Origin: Castor canadensis
Lineage: Eukaryota > Chordata > Mammalia > Rodentia > Castoridae
Direction of reading: 5' to 3'
DNA: 64,000 bases
Assembly: GCF_047511655.1 (NCBI RefSeq)
Contig: NC_133395.1
Location: 68,543,910-68,607,909 of the forward strand
Below the pieces are notes generated by a model. The model did no database searches. It saw nothing but the letters and a program-made list of their open reading frames with translations, and had not been told where the DNA came from. Every line of letters begins with the position of its first letter. Within the stretch, counting starts at the first letter, position 1. Of this stretch, positions 12,801-20,072 are shown one piece after another. The position numbers and the translations under genes were made by a program.

Positions 12801-15800
12801 AAGGCCATTTTTTTTCCCTACATTTACTATCTGTTGATTGAGAAAGGACATTGAACTTGTGCTGTGTCCAAATTTACCTAACCAGTGATCTGTGTTGGAT
12901 GTAGATATTTTATTCAGAGCTCCACTCCCCCCCACCCCCCACCTTTTTTTTTTTTTTTTTTTTAAACTATACAGACCTAAAAGTTCTATGGTTGGTGTTT
13001 ACTTTGGCGTTTGTTCTAAGGACCTCAAAGTGCTTATAACTTAAAACTTCACTAGCTTAAAATGGAAAAACTATCTTTCTGGTGCATTATTAATTTTTAA
13101 TCTGAAATTTTCTGTATGCTTCATAAAATTGTTTTTAATTTAAGTTCACAAGAAGAGCAAGTAATGATCTCCACACTAAGTATGACGTTTAATTCATTTT
13201 TTTCAATTCCAGATTCTTCATGTTATATTAAAATCCATGCATTTTTAGGTTTTTTAGCAGAGCTAAAACAAATTTTAGGGAGTGGGTTGTTTTAATATAA
13301 ATTTCTGATTCACACTTTTTTCTTTTCTTTTTTGAGACAGGTTCTCCCTATATAGCTGAGGCAGGCTAATTCTCCCGCCTCAGCCTCTCTAGTGTTAGGG
13401 TTACAGGCATGTGTCACCATACCTGGTTTGTTTATTCTTTCTAATGCATTTAATGTTCTTTTATGTTGATGTATAAGGAGGGCTAGATAAAAAGTAGTAT
13501 GTCAATTTGGATAGCTATTAATTTGAAGCAGAGAGATTTATGTTTAGGAGTATTAATAGCTGATATTTAAATTTAAGAGTATTAATAGCTGGGTGTGGTT
13601 TCTCAAGCCTGTAATCCTAGCTATGCTTGGGAGGCTGAGATCAGGAGGATTGTGGTTTGAGGCCAGCCTAGGCAAAAGGTTTGTGAGGATTCCCGTCCCC
13701 CCATCTCAGCCAATAAAAGCTGGGCATAGTGGTTCATGCTTATCATCCCAACTACACAGGAAGCAAAAATAGGAGAATCATTGTGGGCAAAAAGCAATAC
13801 CCTATCTCAAAATTAATCAGAGCAGAAAGGCTAAAGACGTGGATCTAGCAAGCGTGAGGTCCTGAGTTCAAACTCTGGAATCACCAAAAAATATGAGTTA
13901 TTAACATATTTTGGGATCCAAAGCAATAGCACTCAAAAAATAAATAAATAAATAAAAAGCAGATCTTTTTAAAGAGCAGGCAACTTGTTTTGTTTTGCTG
14001 GGGTTTGTTGTTTGTGTCTTTGTATGTGTGTGCTTTTGGGGATCAAACTCAGAGACTTGCACATACTAAGCAAGTGTTCTACCACAGAATTTCATCCCCA
14101 TCCCTGGTTTTGCTTTTGCTCACCTGTTTCCCTCAGTGCCAAGAACAGTGCCTAACACATAATAAATGCTCCATTAACATTTGTAGAATAAAGAATCTAA
14201 ATATTTCATGTAAAATAATTTAAAGTTGGCTGATTAATTCTTGTTTATAATTTGAATAGCTTCCTGGTGGTTCGGTCATTTTTAACACCCTGCAGCAACA
14301 GCAGCAGCAGCAGCAACAGCAGCAACTCTCACAGTTTGCACCACAACCACCTCAGCAGCCCACAGCTTCTAGTCCTCAACAGCCAGGGGAGCAGGTATGT
14401 GGATTTTAACCCTCCCTATGGTTTTACCATAGAACATAGGACATATTTCTCATATATTTCAAGTGGTCTTATTTGTAGAAATAAGCATTTCCTATACTAT
14501 TTTTCTGTAATTGTAGCTTAAATCCACTTATGGTCTCATAATAAACTTCCATTTCTTTGGAGTTTGTTGATGTTGTTTTATTGCCCAGAATGTGGTCTGT
14601 CTTGGTTAACGTGTGTCAAAATTATGTTTCTCTTTAGGAGCATTCTGTATCAGAGCACAGTAATGGTAGTATTCAGGTCTTGTACAACCTTACTGACTTG
14701 CTTTCTGTGTGTTCTATTAAATACTAAGAGTATCTGTTGACGTCTCCAACCCAAACCATGGAAATTGGTATTTTTTTCTTCCAGTTATATTAGCTTTTGC
14801 TGAAGACTTTTTTTTTTTTTTTTTTTGAGATAGGTTCTCAAACTTGAAATTCTCCTGCCTCTGCCTTCTGAGTGCTGGAATTACAGGTGTTCCCCACCCC
14901 ACCTGGCCCCACTTCAAGGTTGTTTTTGAAACTATTGTTAGAGGCATACATATTTTAGGATTGTTAAGTCCTCGATTAATTGACACCTTAAAATTAGTAA
15001 GTGACCTTCTGTATCTCTTCTGTGTCTCTGGTAATTCTTTTTTTTTTTTTTTTTGCTTCCTTTGGTTAATTTTTGTTTTTACCTGGGTGTTTTTATTTAT
15101 TAGTATTGTTACTTCTTATAGGTGTTTGTTCTTTTTCTAGGTTATTTGTGATTACGTAACTTTATTTAGCTTTGTGAAGTCTTTTTAGGGAGGTAATTTT
15201 ATCTGCTATGGTTTTTTGCATTTTAGGTTTTCTTTTATTTTATAATCTCTGTTCTAGTGCCGATATATTATTCATCTCATGAACTGAGTTCCACATTCAA
15301 GAGGGTTCTCTGAGTCACTCAACGCCAAGTTCTTCTACGTAATTTCTCCTAAGTTAGTGTCCCCTCAAGATAAATGTAGTTTTTGTCTTATATGTTACAC
15401 TGCAGTATTATTTCAGACATTACTTTAGGTGGTAGTAAAGGGTGTCTTTTTGCAGGAGACAATTTTTTTAATTTTGATGAAGTCCAGTTAATTGCTTTCC
15501 TTTATAGCCTGGTGTGGTGGTTGTAACCCCAGTACTCTGGAGACTGAGGCAGGAAAATTGTGAGTTAGAGGCCAGCCTGGACTACATAGTGAGACCCTGT
15601 CTCAAGAAAATACAAAAATAACAACCACAGAATGAATTTGATGTGTAATGACTAAAAATGCTTCACCTAGCCTTAGGTTCCAGAGATTTTCTCCTGTTTT
15701 CTTTTAACAGTTTTATAGTTTTCTGTTTTAAACTTGCAACACATTTGTAGTTAATTTTTGTATAAGGCATTGACTTAGGTCCATGATCAGATTTTGGCCA

Positions 15801-18800
15801 TGAATATCCAAATGCTCCAGCACCATTTATTGAAAAGCAGTTGTTCTTCAATTAAATTCCTTCTGTACCTTTGTTAAGTAATTGAATTAAATCTGTTGTT
15901 AGGCGACAGTTGCTTTCATTAATATTTCCTTATTATGCCAGTCCATGAACCATGAACCACACATACTTTGTAGGCCAAAGTCAGTATTTTGTGTGTTTTG
16001 GTGAAAGGTCCTGTGTATGTTTTGTTAGATACATATATAAGTTTTTTTCTTCTTTAAAGTCATTTATGGTACTGCTTTAATTTGGGCCCTACTAGTATAT
16101 AGTATTGGAGGGTTTTTGGGTTTGTTTTGATTTGTTGCTTTGGTTGATCAGTTTGTTTGTTTGATACAGGAGCTCTCTGTGTAGCCCAGCTGGCTTCAAA
16201 CTCTTAATCCTCCTGCCTCAGCCTCCTGAGTGCTGAGATTACACGTGTGTACTACCTTGCCCAGCTACAGTATTGATTCTATATGCTGATCTATTATTTT
16301 CCAATCTTAGTAAACCTACTATCTTTTAATAAATTCCTCAGTATATGACACCTAGACATTCAGACCATTTGCATGTAAGAACATTTTTTTTCCTTTACAT
16401 TCTATATGCCTGTTTCCTTGAAGCTAAGTTAAGAAATCCCAAAGCTGCATTGCAAGAGCATTTTAAGCTTTAAAGAAAAAAATGGTTTTTGGTGGCCCTG
16501 GGGTTTGAACTTAGGGCCTCATGCTTGATAGGCAGGCACTGTGAACACTTGAGCTACTCTGATAGGCCTTTTTTTTGTGGTGGGTTTTTGTTATTTTTGT
16601 TTGTTTTTTTTTTTTGAGATAGGGTCTCACAAACTATTTTGCCTAGGACTGGCTTCAAATTATGATCTCCTGATCTCTGCTTAGCTAGGATTATAGGTGT
16701 GAGCCACTGGCATCTGGCCAAAAAAAAAAAAAAATATATATGTTTTAATGAAGCTTTATAAGAAATCTTAGGGCAACAGAGTAAGACACTGTCTCCAAAA
16801 CAAAAAGTCTTAGGGATTAATGTAGCATTAAAAGTAAAAAAATACAGGGCGGGGGGAAAGGGGGAGGGGGTAGGGGAAGGGGGGAGATATGCACATATGA
16901 ATAAAATAAAAATTTAAAAAATAAAAAAATTTTAAAACTGTAAAAAAATACAAATTTAATTCTAAACAATAAACTTTTATTTTCTTTCAATTCTTACTAA
17001 CTCTACTTAGTTGTATAGTCTATCCCTTACGTTATTTCTTTTATAAGATCTAAGGTAATGTTGGTTTTTTTTTTTCCTCCCCCCTCAAACAAGAAAATAT
17101 ATTCTGTTCACCAACTTAATGTTTTTTTCTTTTTTGTATAAGTCATTTATTATTTTTTAAATTCAGGGGTCTGACCAAGGTTCAACTAGTCAAGAACAGG
17201 CCTTGTCTGCTCAGCAAGCTGCTGTTATTAATCTGACTGGAGTAGGAAGTTTTATGCAGTCGCAGGCAGCTGGTATGTATCTTCTTAACTTCATAAGCTG
17301 AACTTACTAAAAGTCATTTGGGATCTCACCACTTGTTATTTTTTTTCTTCACTTGTAAGCAGTAAACATGAAAAAACAAAATTGTATTAAATCTGTTAAA
17401 CTGTTACATCAGTTTAGGGCTGGCTGAGATTTTCTCATTAATTTGACCATTAAGAGCTTCGAATTATGTAATATAGAAGTTGTTCTTCTAATTATAGTTT
17501 TTTGACAAAATTTATCCAATTAATGAACTTATCAGGAAGCTATCAAAGCAGTTTTCAGTCTTTACAAGACTACATTTTCTTACCTTGCATACTCTTTTGT
17601 CTCATTGTCATAGCTTATTGCATTACTTATTCATAGTTAGTAGCATAATTTGAATCATTTTTGTCATTTGTAAAAAAATGAAACTGAGTGATTACTCATT
17701 GCTTCCAACAGTAAACAGTAAAACAAAACAGTGAATCTTGTCTTGACAATTGACAATACTTCATACTTCACATTTACTTAAAATCGGTAAGCCACCTGCA
17801 TTAGAAAGCTGTGAGTTTGAGGATTTAATCAGTGAATATGTCAACATTTTGATTTATCACTGTGATAAATGATAATGATCACTATTTATTACTATGATGT
17901 CCTTAGATTTCTGTACAACTTCCAGTTTCTGAATTTATAAAACCTTTAGAATAGAATAATCAAAGTCACTGTTTTGAAAATAAAAATCTAAGGTTCTAGT
18001 TTAGAGCTAATTTCCAAATTGAAGTTTATAATTATGTCTTTGCCACATTTTCTAAAATAGCTAATAGTATAATCTAGTGGAAGTCTAGGCTAAAAAACCA
18101 TGAGACTGTTTCTGTCTCTGGTCTCTGGGCTTACCACTAACTATTTTGAATCACTTAAACCGTATAGGCTTTAACCTTCCTCACTTGTACATGAACAAAC
18201 AATAATGTTAGTTCACCACTGTTATCATTAATAGAGTAGTATGATACCATATCTTTTGTTTAAAGCACTTGTACTAGTTTTGTCATTATGATACTTTGGA
18301 TTTCTTCCATCCCCCTTTCCACTTCATGGGTATGCTTATAAAATAATGTGCTCCTTTATATTATACAGGAAAGACTTCTAAAAAATATTACCAGTACCAG
18401 ATTTCATTGATATGCAAGACAGGGAGGGATACAGTGCCTTGGCACATGTGTACCCCCTTCCCTTTCTATGTCCAGAAAGCTTCGTATCAGTGGTACCCTC
18501 AACTAACAGGAGAACTAAGTTTATTCTGAAATGTCTGTGATTTGATACTTAAAATTAATCATACTGCTAACTTTTTCTATTATTTCATTTTCTGTGTTGT
18601 CCTTTTCTAACCCTGGTAGTCTTCAAACTTTTTGACTGGCCTGCTTTCCCCTTCTCCTCTCTGTAGTGTTGTCTCAGCTTGGCTCTGCCGAGAACAGACC
18701 TGAGCAAAGCCTTCCTCAGCAGAGATTCCAGCTCTCCTCTGCCTTTCAACAGCAGCAGCAACAAATACAAGTAATCCAGCAACTTCACTCTGATTACATT

Positions 18801-19625
18801 TTTTAAGATACTCAGCTCCAAAAGTACCTCCAAATACCATGCTTTAGGTTTATTTTACTGTCTTTTAAGACTGTGCAGTAATTGGTAAATAATTTACTAA
18901 GTTTAATTTAAAAGTCTGACATTTTAGCCAGTCAGCTTGGAGCACTGAATACACTTATTTTATGCACTTATTTTCCTAAGAAGTCTTTCTTGACATGCTG
19001 GTGGCACATTAACGTACCTCTTTCTAGTTTGCAGTATATTCTGAAACAGTTTTAAGTGCCAAATGTTAAACTTTCTAATACTGTACTGCAGAAAAGTGTT
19101 CCCATTAGTAAATGTCATATCTGTTTATTTAGCACAATGTTATTTTAGGAAGGAAAGTCGGCATATTAAGAGTTGACTATCTTGATATTCAGGGTGGTTT
19201 TTTGCTATAAACTATCATTCTACAACAAAATGGTAACTGAAGTTGCTGAGTTACTGCAGTATGGACTGGCAGGGCTAAGTAACAAATATTTGTGAAGTTT
19301 GCAAAGAATCACTTTTCAAGCCCTCAGCAGGCTTTTGTGCCACTGGTGCTGTTTGACTGTGCATTGTCTCAGTGTTATAGTCCCTTTCTCCCTTTCAGTT
19401 TTGTTGTTTCCATCACGCTCAGGAAAAGCACCTTCCCATATGTGCCTGCCTTTCCGTGACTTGATTTTTTTCCCCTCCCTTTTGCAGCAGTTGCGATTCT
19501 TGCAGCATCAAATGGCTGTGGCAGCAGCAGCAGCACAAACAGCTCAGCTACATCGGCATCGGCATACAGGCAGCCAGTCAAAAAGTAAAATGAAGAGAGG
19601 CACACCAACCACTCCAAAATTCTGA
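747..19625 (+). CDS. SUPT20H: SUPT20H (SPT20 homologue, SAGA complex subunit / p38IP), 3' part of gene
   Basis: Multi-exon coding sequence, partial at the 5' side. Exons: 747-818, 2222-2379, 3346-3372, 4942-4974, 5761-5878, 6353-6455, 6604-6762, 8440-8746, 9192-9346, 11480-11535, 14260-14394, 17167-17272, 18667-18770, 19488-19625. They sum to 1671 nt with unbroken frame (556 aa plus TGA). The encoded order is the one I know for SUPT20H: a [10 protein letters not shown] stretch, a SSTDDHSNW microexon, a proline/serine-rich middle, glutamine tracts, and the basic end [13 protein letters not shown]. The conserved N-terminal SPT20 domain is outside the window. Family knowledge: a structural subunit of the SAGA histone acetyltransferase coactivator in the nucleus, also reported to bind p38 MAPK and ATG9A in autophagy. 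The visible C-terminal part is low-complexity (P/S/T, then Q-rich) and probably disordered. No frameshift or premature stop was found, so the gene looks intact. Its 3' end faces EXOSC8. Confidence 0.95.
968..1075 (+). mobile_element. B1-like SINE (7SL-derived)
   Basis: Reads 'GGAGGCTGAGGCAGGAGAAT' then an A-rich tail with 'GAAACCCTGTGTC'. 5' part worn. Confidence 0.7.
1440..1625 (+). mobile_element. MIR SINE
   Basis: Core order of MIR in sense: 'GGCAAATCACTTAGTCTCTC', a GGAAATAATAGT stretch, and the 3' 'TGATTAATAAATGTTCCTTA'. Confidence 0.65.
1780..2170 (-). mobile_element. LINE-1 3' UTR fragment, antisense
   Basis: T-rich left edge then a pyrimidine-rich segment like the L1 3' ends at 3698 and 34330. 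The plus-strand 66-aa open frame inside it is not a gene. Confidence 0.5.
2222..2379 (+). CDS. SUPT20H: SUPT20H exon
   Basis: 158 nt, encoding [13 protein letters not shown] through DSQMSPS. The acceptor is TTTTTTAG. The last codon is split (CA|C, His) across the donor GTGAGT at 2380, and the following microexon completes it. Confidence 0.93.
3346..3372 (+). CDS. SUPT20H: SUPT20H 27-nt microexon
   Basis: Acceptor TTTCAG and donor GTAATT flank 27 nt that supply the end of His, then SSTDDHSN and the first two bases of Trp. The length is a multiple of three, so inclusion or skipping keeps the frame. Confidence 0.9.
3698..4745 (-). mobile_element. 5'-truncated LINE-1, antisense to SUPT20H
   Basis: The minus strand reads the C-terminal end of L1 ORF2 (about 4359-4730, with [15 protein letters not shown]) followed by a G-rich 3' UTR and an A-rich end at 3698. 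It lies in the intron between the two microexons. Confidence 0.88.
4942..4974 (+). CDS. SUPT20H: SUPT20H 33-nt microexon
   Basis: Acceptor TTTTAG after a CT-rich polypyrimidine run; donor GTAAAA. It encodes (W)[10 protein letters not shown] plus two bases of Arg. It is also a multiple of three and follows the 27-nt microexon with no other exon between them. Confidence 0.9.
5045..5195 (+). mobile_element. MIR-family SINE, degraded
   Basis: 'AGGCCTCAGTTTCAAAATTA' followed by 'ATCTCTAAGGCCCTTTCCAA', the order of a MIR-class 3' half. Confidence 0.5.
5432..5515 (-). mobile_element. B1-like SINE fragment
   Basis: Antisense B1 with 'AGCCTCCTGAGTGCTAAGAT' and 'CCCTATGCCCAGCA'. Confidence 0.65.
5654..5725 (+). 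mobile_element. ID-like SINE (tRNA-derived)
   Basis: 'GGGGTTAGCACAAGTGGTAG' (box A region) and 'GAGTTCAAATTCCATTATCA' (box B region), AT-rich tail. Confidence 0.65.
5761..5878 (+). CDS. SUPT20H: SUPT20H exon
   Basis: 118 nt, encoding (R)[19 protein letters not shown] and a serine-rich [20 protein letters not shown]. The acceptor is TTCTAG and the donor GTATGT at 5879. It ends in phase 0. Confidence 0.93.
6353..6455 (+). CDS. SUPT20H: SUPT20H exon with tandem acceptor
   Basis: 103 nt, [20 protein letters not shown] through SGNSSS plus one base of Gly. The acceptor reads TAG|CAG (6350-6355), a NAGNAG. Use of the distal AG would drop one Gln. The donor is GTACTA. Confidence 0.9.
6604..6762 (+). 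CDS. SUPT20H: SUPT20H exon, proline/serine-rich
   Basis: 159 nt, encoding (G)[34 protein letters not shown] and the [12 protein letters not shown] end. Several S/T-P dipeptides are candidate proline-directed kinase sites (inference). Donor GTGAGT at 6763. Confidence 0.93.
6763..8439 (+). other. SUPT20H intron without recognised repeats
   Basis: AT-rich intronic sequence. I see no coding frame, no recognisable SINE and no conserved motif. Short open frames near 7636-7969 are T/A-rich chance frames. Confidence 0.5.
8440..8746 (+). CDS. SUPT20H: SUPT20H exon with internal alternative acceptor
   Basis: 307 nt from acceptor GAGCAG to donor GTAAGT. The long form encodes a P/T/S-rich segment ([16 protein letters not shown] onward) followed by [14 protein letters not shown] and [19 protein letters not shown] second acceptor, CTACAG at 8671-8676, joins the same phase and would start the exon at 8677, removing 237 nt (79 codons). 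I recall both arrangements among known SUPT20H isoforms. Confidence 0.92.
9192..9346 (+). CDS. SUPT20H: SUPT20H exon
   Basis: 155 nt, encoding (C)[20 protein letters not shown] through [11 protein letters not shown]. Acceptor CTGCAG; donor GTCAGA, a weaker donor than its neighbours. The frame also stays open into the intron, to 9414. Confidence 0.92.
9680..9875 (+). mobile_element. MIR SINE
   Basis: A nearly full-length order: 'GTGTGGCTGTTAAAAGCCTA', 'TTCTGAAGCCAGACC', 'TCATTTTCCTCATAAATAAA' and 'AGATTAAATGTATAAATG'. An ID-like SINE follows directly. Confidence 0.75.
9878..9945 (+). mobile_element. ID-like SINE
   Basis: 'GTGTGGTAGAGCACTTGG' and 'CAGTTCAAACCCCAGTACTG' with an A-rich tail. 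Confidence 0.75.
10726..10935 (+). mobile_element. hAT-type DNA transposon relic interrupted by a B1 piece
   Basis: Left part 'CAAGGTCAGCAAACTTGCCC' and right part 'GGCTGTATGTGGCCCACAAA' match the two ends of a common hAT non-autonomous element. An antisense B1 remnant lies between (about 10775-10835). Confidence 0.45.
11480..11535 (+). CDS. SUPT20H: SUPT20H exon
   Basis: 56 nt, encoding (G)[18 protein letters not shown]. Acceptor AAACAG; donor GTAAAC. Confidence 0.92.
11951..12087 (-). mobile_element. B1-like SINE with long T-rich (tail) end
   Basis: 'GAGACAGGGTCTCACTGTGT' through 'GCGTGCACCACCATGCCTAG', with a T-rich 5' side that is the A tail on the other strand. Confidence 0.85.
12220..12316 (+). 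mobile_element. ID-like SINE
   Basis: 'GCCTGGGGATATAACTCAGC' and 'GAGTTCAATCCCTAGCACCA', followed by a GAGA-rich tail. Confidence 0.8.
12922..12963 (+). repeat. C-rich run followed by poly-T
   Basis: Interrupted C tract, then about 20 T. No element body is attached. Confidence 0.7.
13317..13430 (-). mobile_element. B1-like SINE
   Basis: 'TTTTGAGACAGGTTCTCCCT' to 'GCATGTGTCACCATACCTGG', antisense. Confidence 0.8.
13589..13892 (+). mobile_element. Three-part SINE: B1-like + B1-like + ID-like
   Basis: The first monomer starts 'AGCTGGGTGTGGTTTCTCAA'. A second 7SL-like monomer starts 'AAGCTGGGCATAGTGGTTCA' after about 120 nt. The ID part follows with 'TGAGTTCAAACTCTGGAATC' and the A-rich end. 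The three parts share one orientation and have a single A-rich tail. Confidence 0.75.
14125..14192 (+). mobile_element. L2/MIR 3'-end relic
   Basis: 'CAGTGCCTAACACATAATAA' followed by ATGCTCCATTAACATTTGTAG is a worn L2-type 3' end, just upstream of the polyQ exon. Confidence 0.5.
14260..14394 (+). CDS. SUPT20H: SUPT20H exon with polyglutamine tract
   Basis: 135 nt (45 codons), [11 protein letters not shown] then 11 consecutive glutamines (14293-14325, mixed CAG/CAA), [19 protein letters not shown] and PGEQ. Acceptor GAATAG; donor GTATGT. Confidence 0.93.
14808..14907 (-). mobile_element. B1-like SINE inside L1
   Basis: Poly-T, then 'GAGATAGGTTCTCAAACTTG' through 'CCCCACCCCACCTGGCC'. Confidence 0.75.
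15507..15630 (+). mobile_element. B1-like SINE inside L1
   Basis: 'GCCTGGTGTGGTGGTTGTAA' through 'GTGAGACCCTGTCTCAAG', sense, with an A-rich tail. Confidence 0.85.
16155..16266 (-). mobile_element. B1-like SINE inside L1
   Basis: 'TGTGTAGCCCAGCTGGCTTC' and 'GCCTCAGCCTCCTGAGTGCT', antisense. Confidence 0.8.
16480..16735 (-). mobile_element. Dimeric ID + B1 SINE (B1-dID type)
   Basis: Antisense order: 'CCTGGGGTTTGAACTTAGGG' (ID box B), a T-rich linker, then 'GAGATAGGGTCTCACAAACT' through 'GTGTGAGCCACTGGCATCTG'. Confidence 0.8.
16845..16935 (+). mobile_element. LINE-1 extreme 3' end with G-rich polypurine tract
   Basis: Six G runs of three to six in 16847-16886, then 'ATATGCACATATGAATAAA' and an A-rich tail. 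The same order, complemented, is the 3' end of the L1 at 3698-3780, so this is a short, heavily 5'-truncated L1 insertion in sense. Confidence 0.7.
17167..17272 (+). CDS. SUPT20H: SUPT20H exon
   Basis: 106 nt, encoding [20 protein letters not shown] through [11 protein letters not shown]. Acceptor ATTCAG; donor GTATGT. Confidence 0.93.
18080..18235 (+). mobile_element. MIR SINE
   Basis: 'TTACCACTAACTATTTTGAA', 'TTTAACCTTCCTCACTTGTA': worn MIR order in sense. Confidence 0.55.
18667..18770 (+). CDS. SUPT20H: SUPT20H exon
   Basis: 104 nt, encoding [20 protein letters not shown] and FQLSSAF, then six glutamines and IQ. Acceptor CTGTAG; donor GTAATC. Confidence 0.93.
19488..19625 (+). CDS. SUPT20H: SUPT20H terminal coding exon
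   Basis: [20 protein letters not shown], then an HRHRH stretch and the basic tail [13 protein letters not shown], stop TGA at 19623-19625. The acceptor CAGCAG at 19485-19490 is a second NAGNAG. The stop is followed at once by a run of 19 T (19630-19648). Confidence 0.94.
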   Translation, partial: QLRFLQHQMAVAAAAAQTAQLHRHRHTGSQSKSKMKRGTPTTPKF

Positions 19626-19956
19626 GTTCTTTTTTTTTTTTTTTTTTAAACAAAACAACAGAAGAGCATTGAATCAAAAGAATTGAGTTTCTACTGTTTT
19701 TTAAGGTGTCAGTATTTTACATCGCTATTTCTACAGAAGCACAACCCTTTGATTTTTAAATGAAAACAGGGAAACTGCCTAAGTCATTGCTTTTTCAAAA
19801 TGGTTTCGCTGTACATAATATACGTGGACATGACCTAAAAAATAGTAGAAACATCTTTCAGAAGAATGTAGTTTGATATTTATTTAGTATAAAAAGTTTG
19901 TGGACAGTATAACAAATACAGTTTTTACAAATCTGTTTTGAAAATGTGGTGGCTGT
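19626..19956. other. Convergent 3' UTR zone between SUPT20H and EXOSC8
   Basis: These 331 nt separate the two stop codons. On the plus strand I see no canonical AATAAA; the candidates are AATATA near 19817 and AATACA at 19915-19920, the latter followed by a GT-rich stretch near 19945. On the minus strand AATAAA occurs at 19879-19884 (plus-strand TTTATT). If AATACA is used, the two transcripts overlap in antisense. Confidence 0.7.
19879..19884 (-). terminator. EXOSC8: EXOSC8 polyadenylation signal
   Basis: AATAAA on the minus strand, about 75 nt downstream of the EXOSC8 stop. It is the only canonical hexamer in the zone other than the one overlapping the stop codon itself (19956-19961). Confidence 0.65.
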
Positions 19957-20072
19957 TTATTTGGGTTTCATACTCTTAATTACTTCATCCATTAGTTTTT
20001 TTACTTCTTTGTGTCTTGTAACTGCTCGACTCATACAGTCCTGAAGTTTAGCTCCAGTTAGTCCACTTCCAC
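19957..20072 (-). CDS. EXOSC8: EXOSC8 terminal exon, coding part
   Basis: 116 nt, encoding (G)[19 protein letters not shown], then [18 protein letters not shown] and TAA (19959-19957). The stop codon is embedded in an AATAAA hexamer. Confidence 0.94.

Larger units (their letters stand above)
14540..16330 (-). mobile_element. Old LINE-1 ORF2 region, antisense, broken by three B1 insertions
   Basis: Stretches such as 'GCATACATATTTTAGGATTG' (14944) and 'CCAGCACCATTTATTGAAAA' (15818) are the complement of L1 ORF2. B1-like SINEs interrupt at 14808-14907, 15507-15630 and 16155-16266. No usable reading frame remains. Confidence 0.65.
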
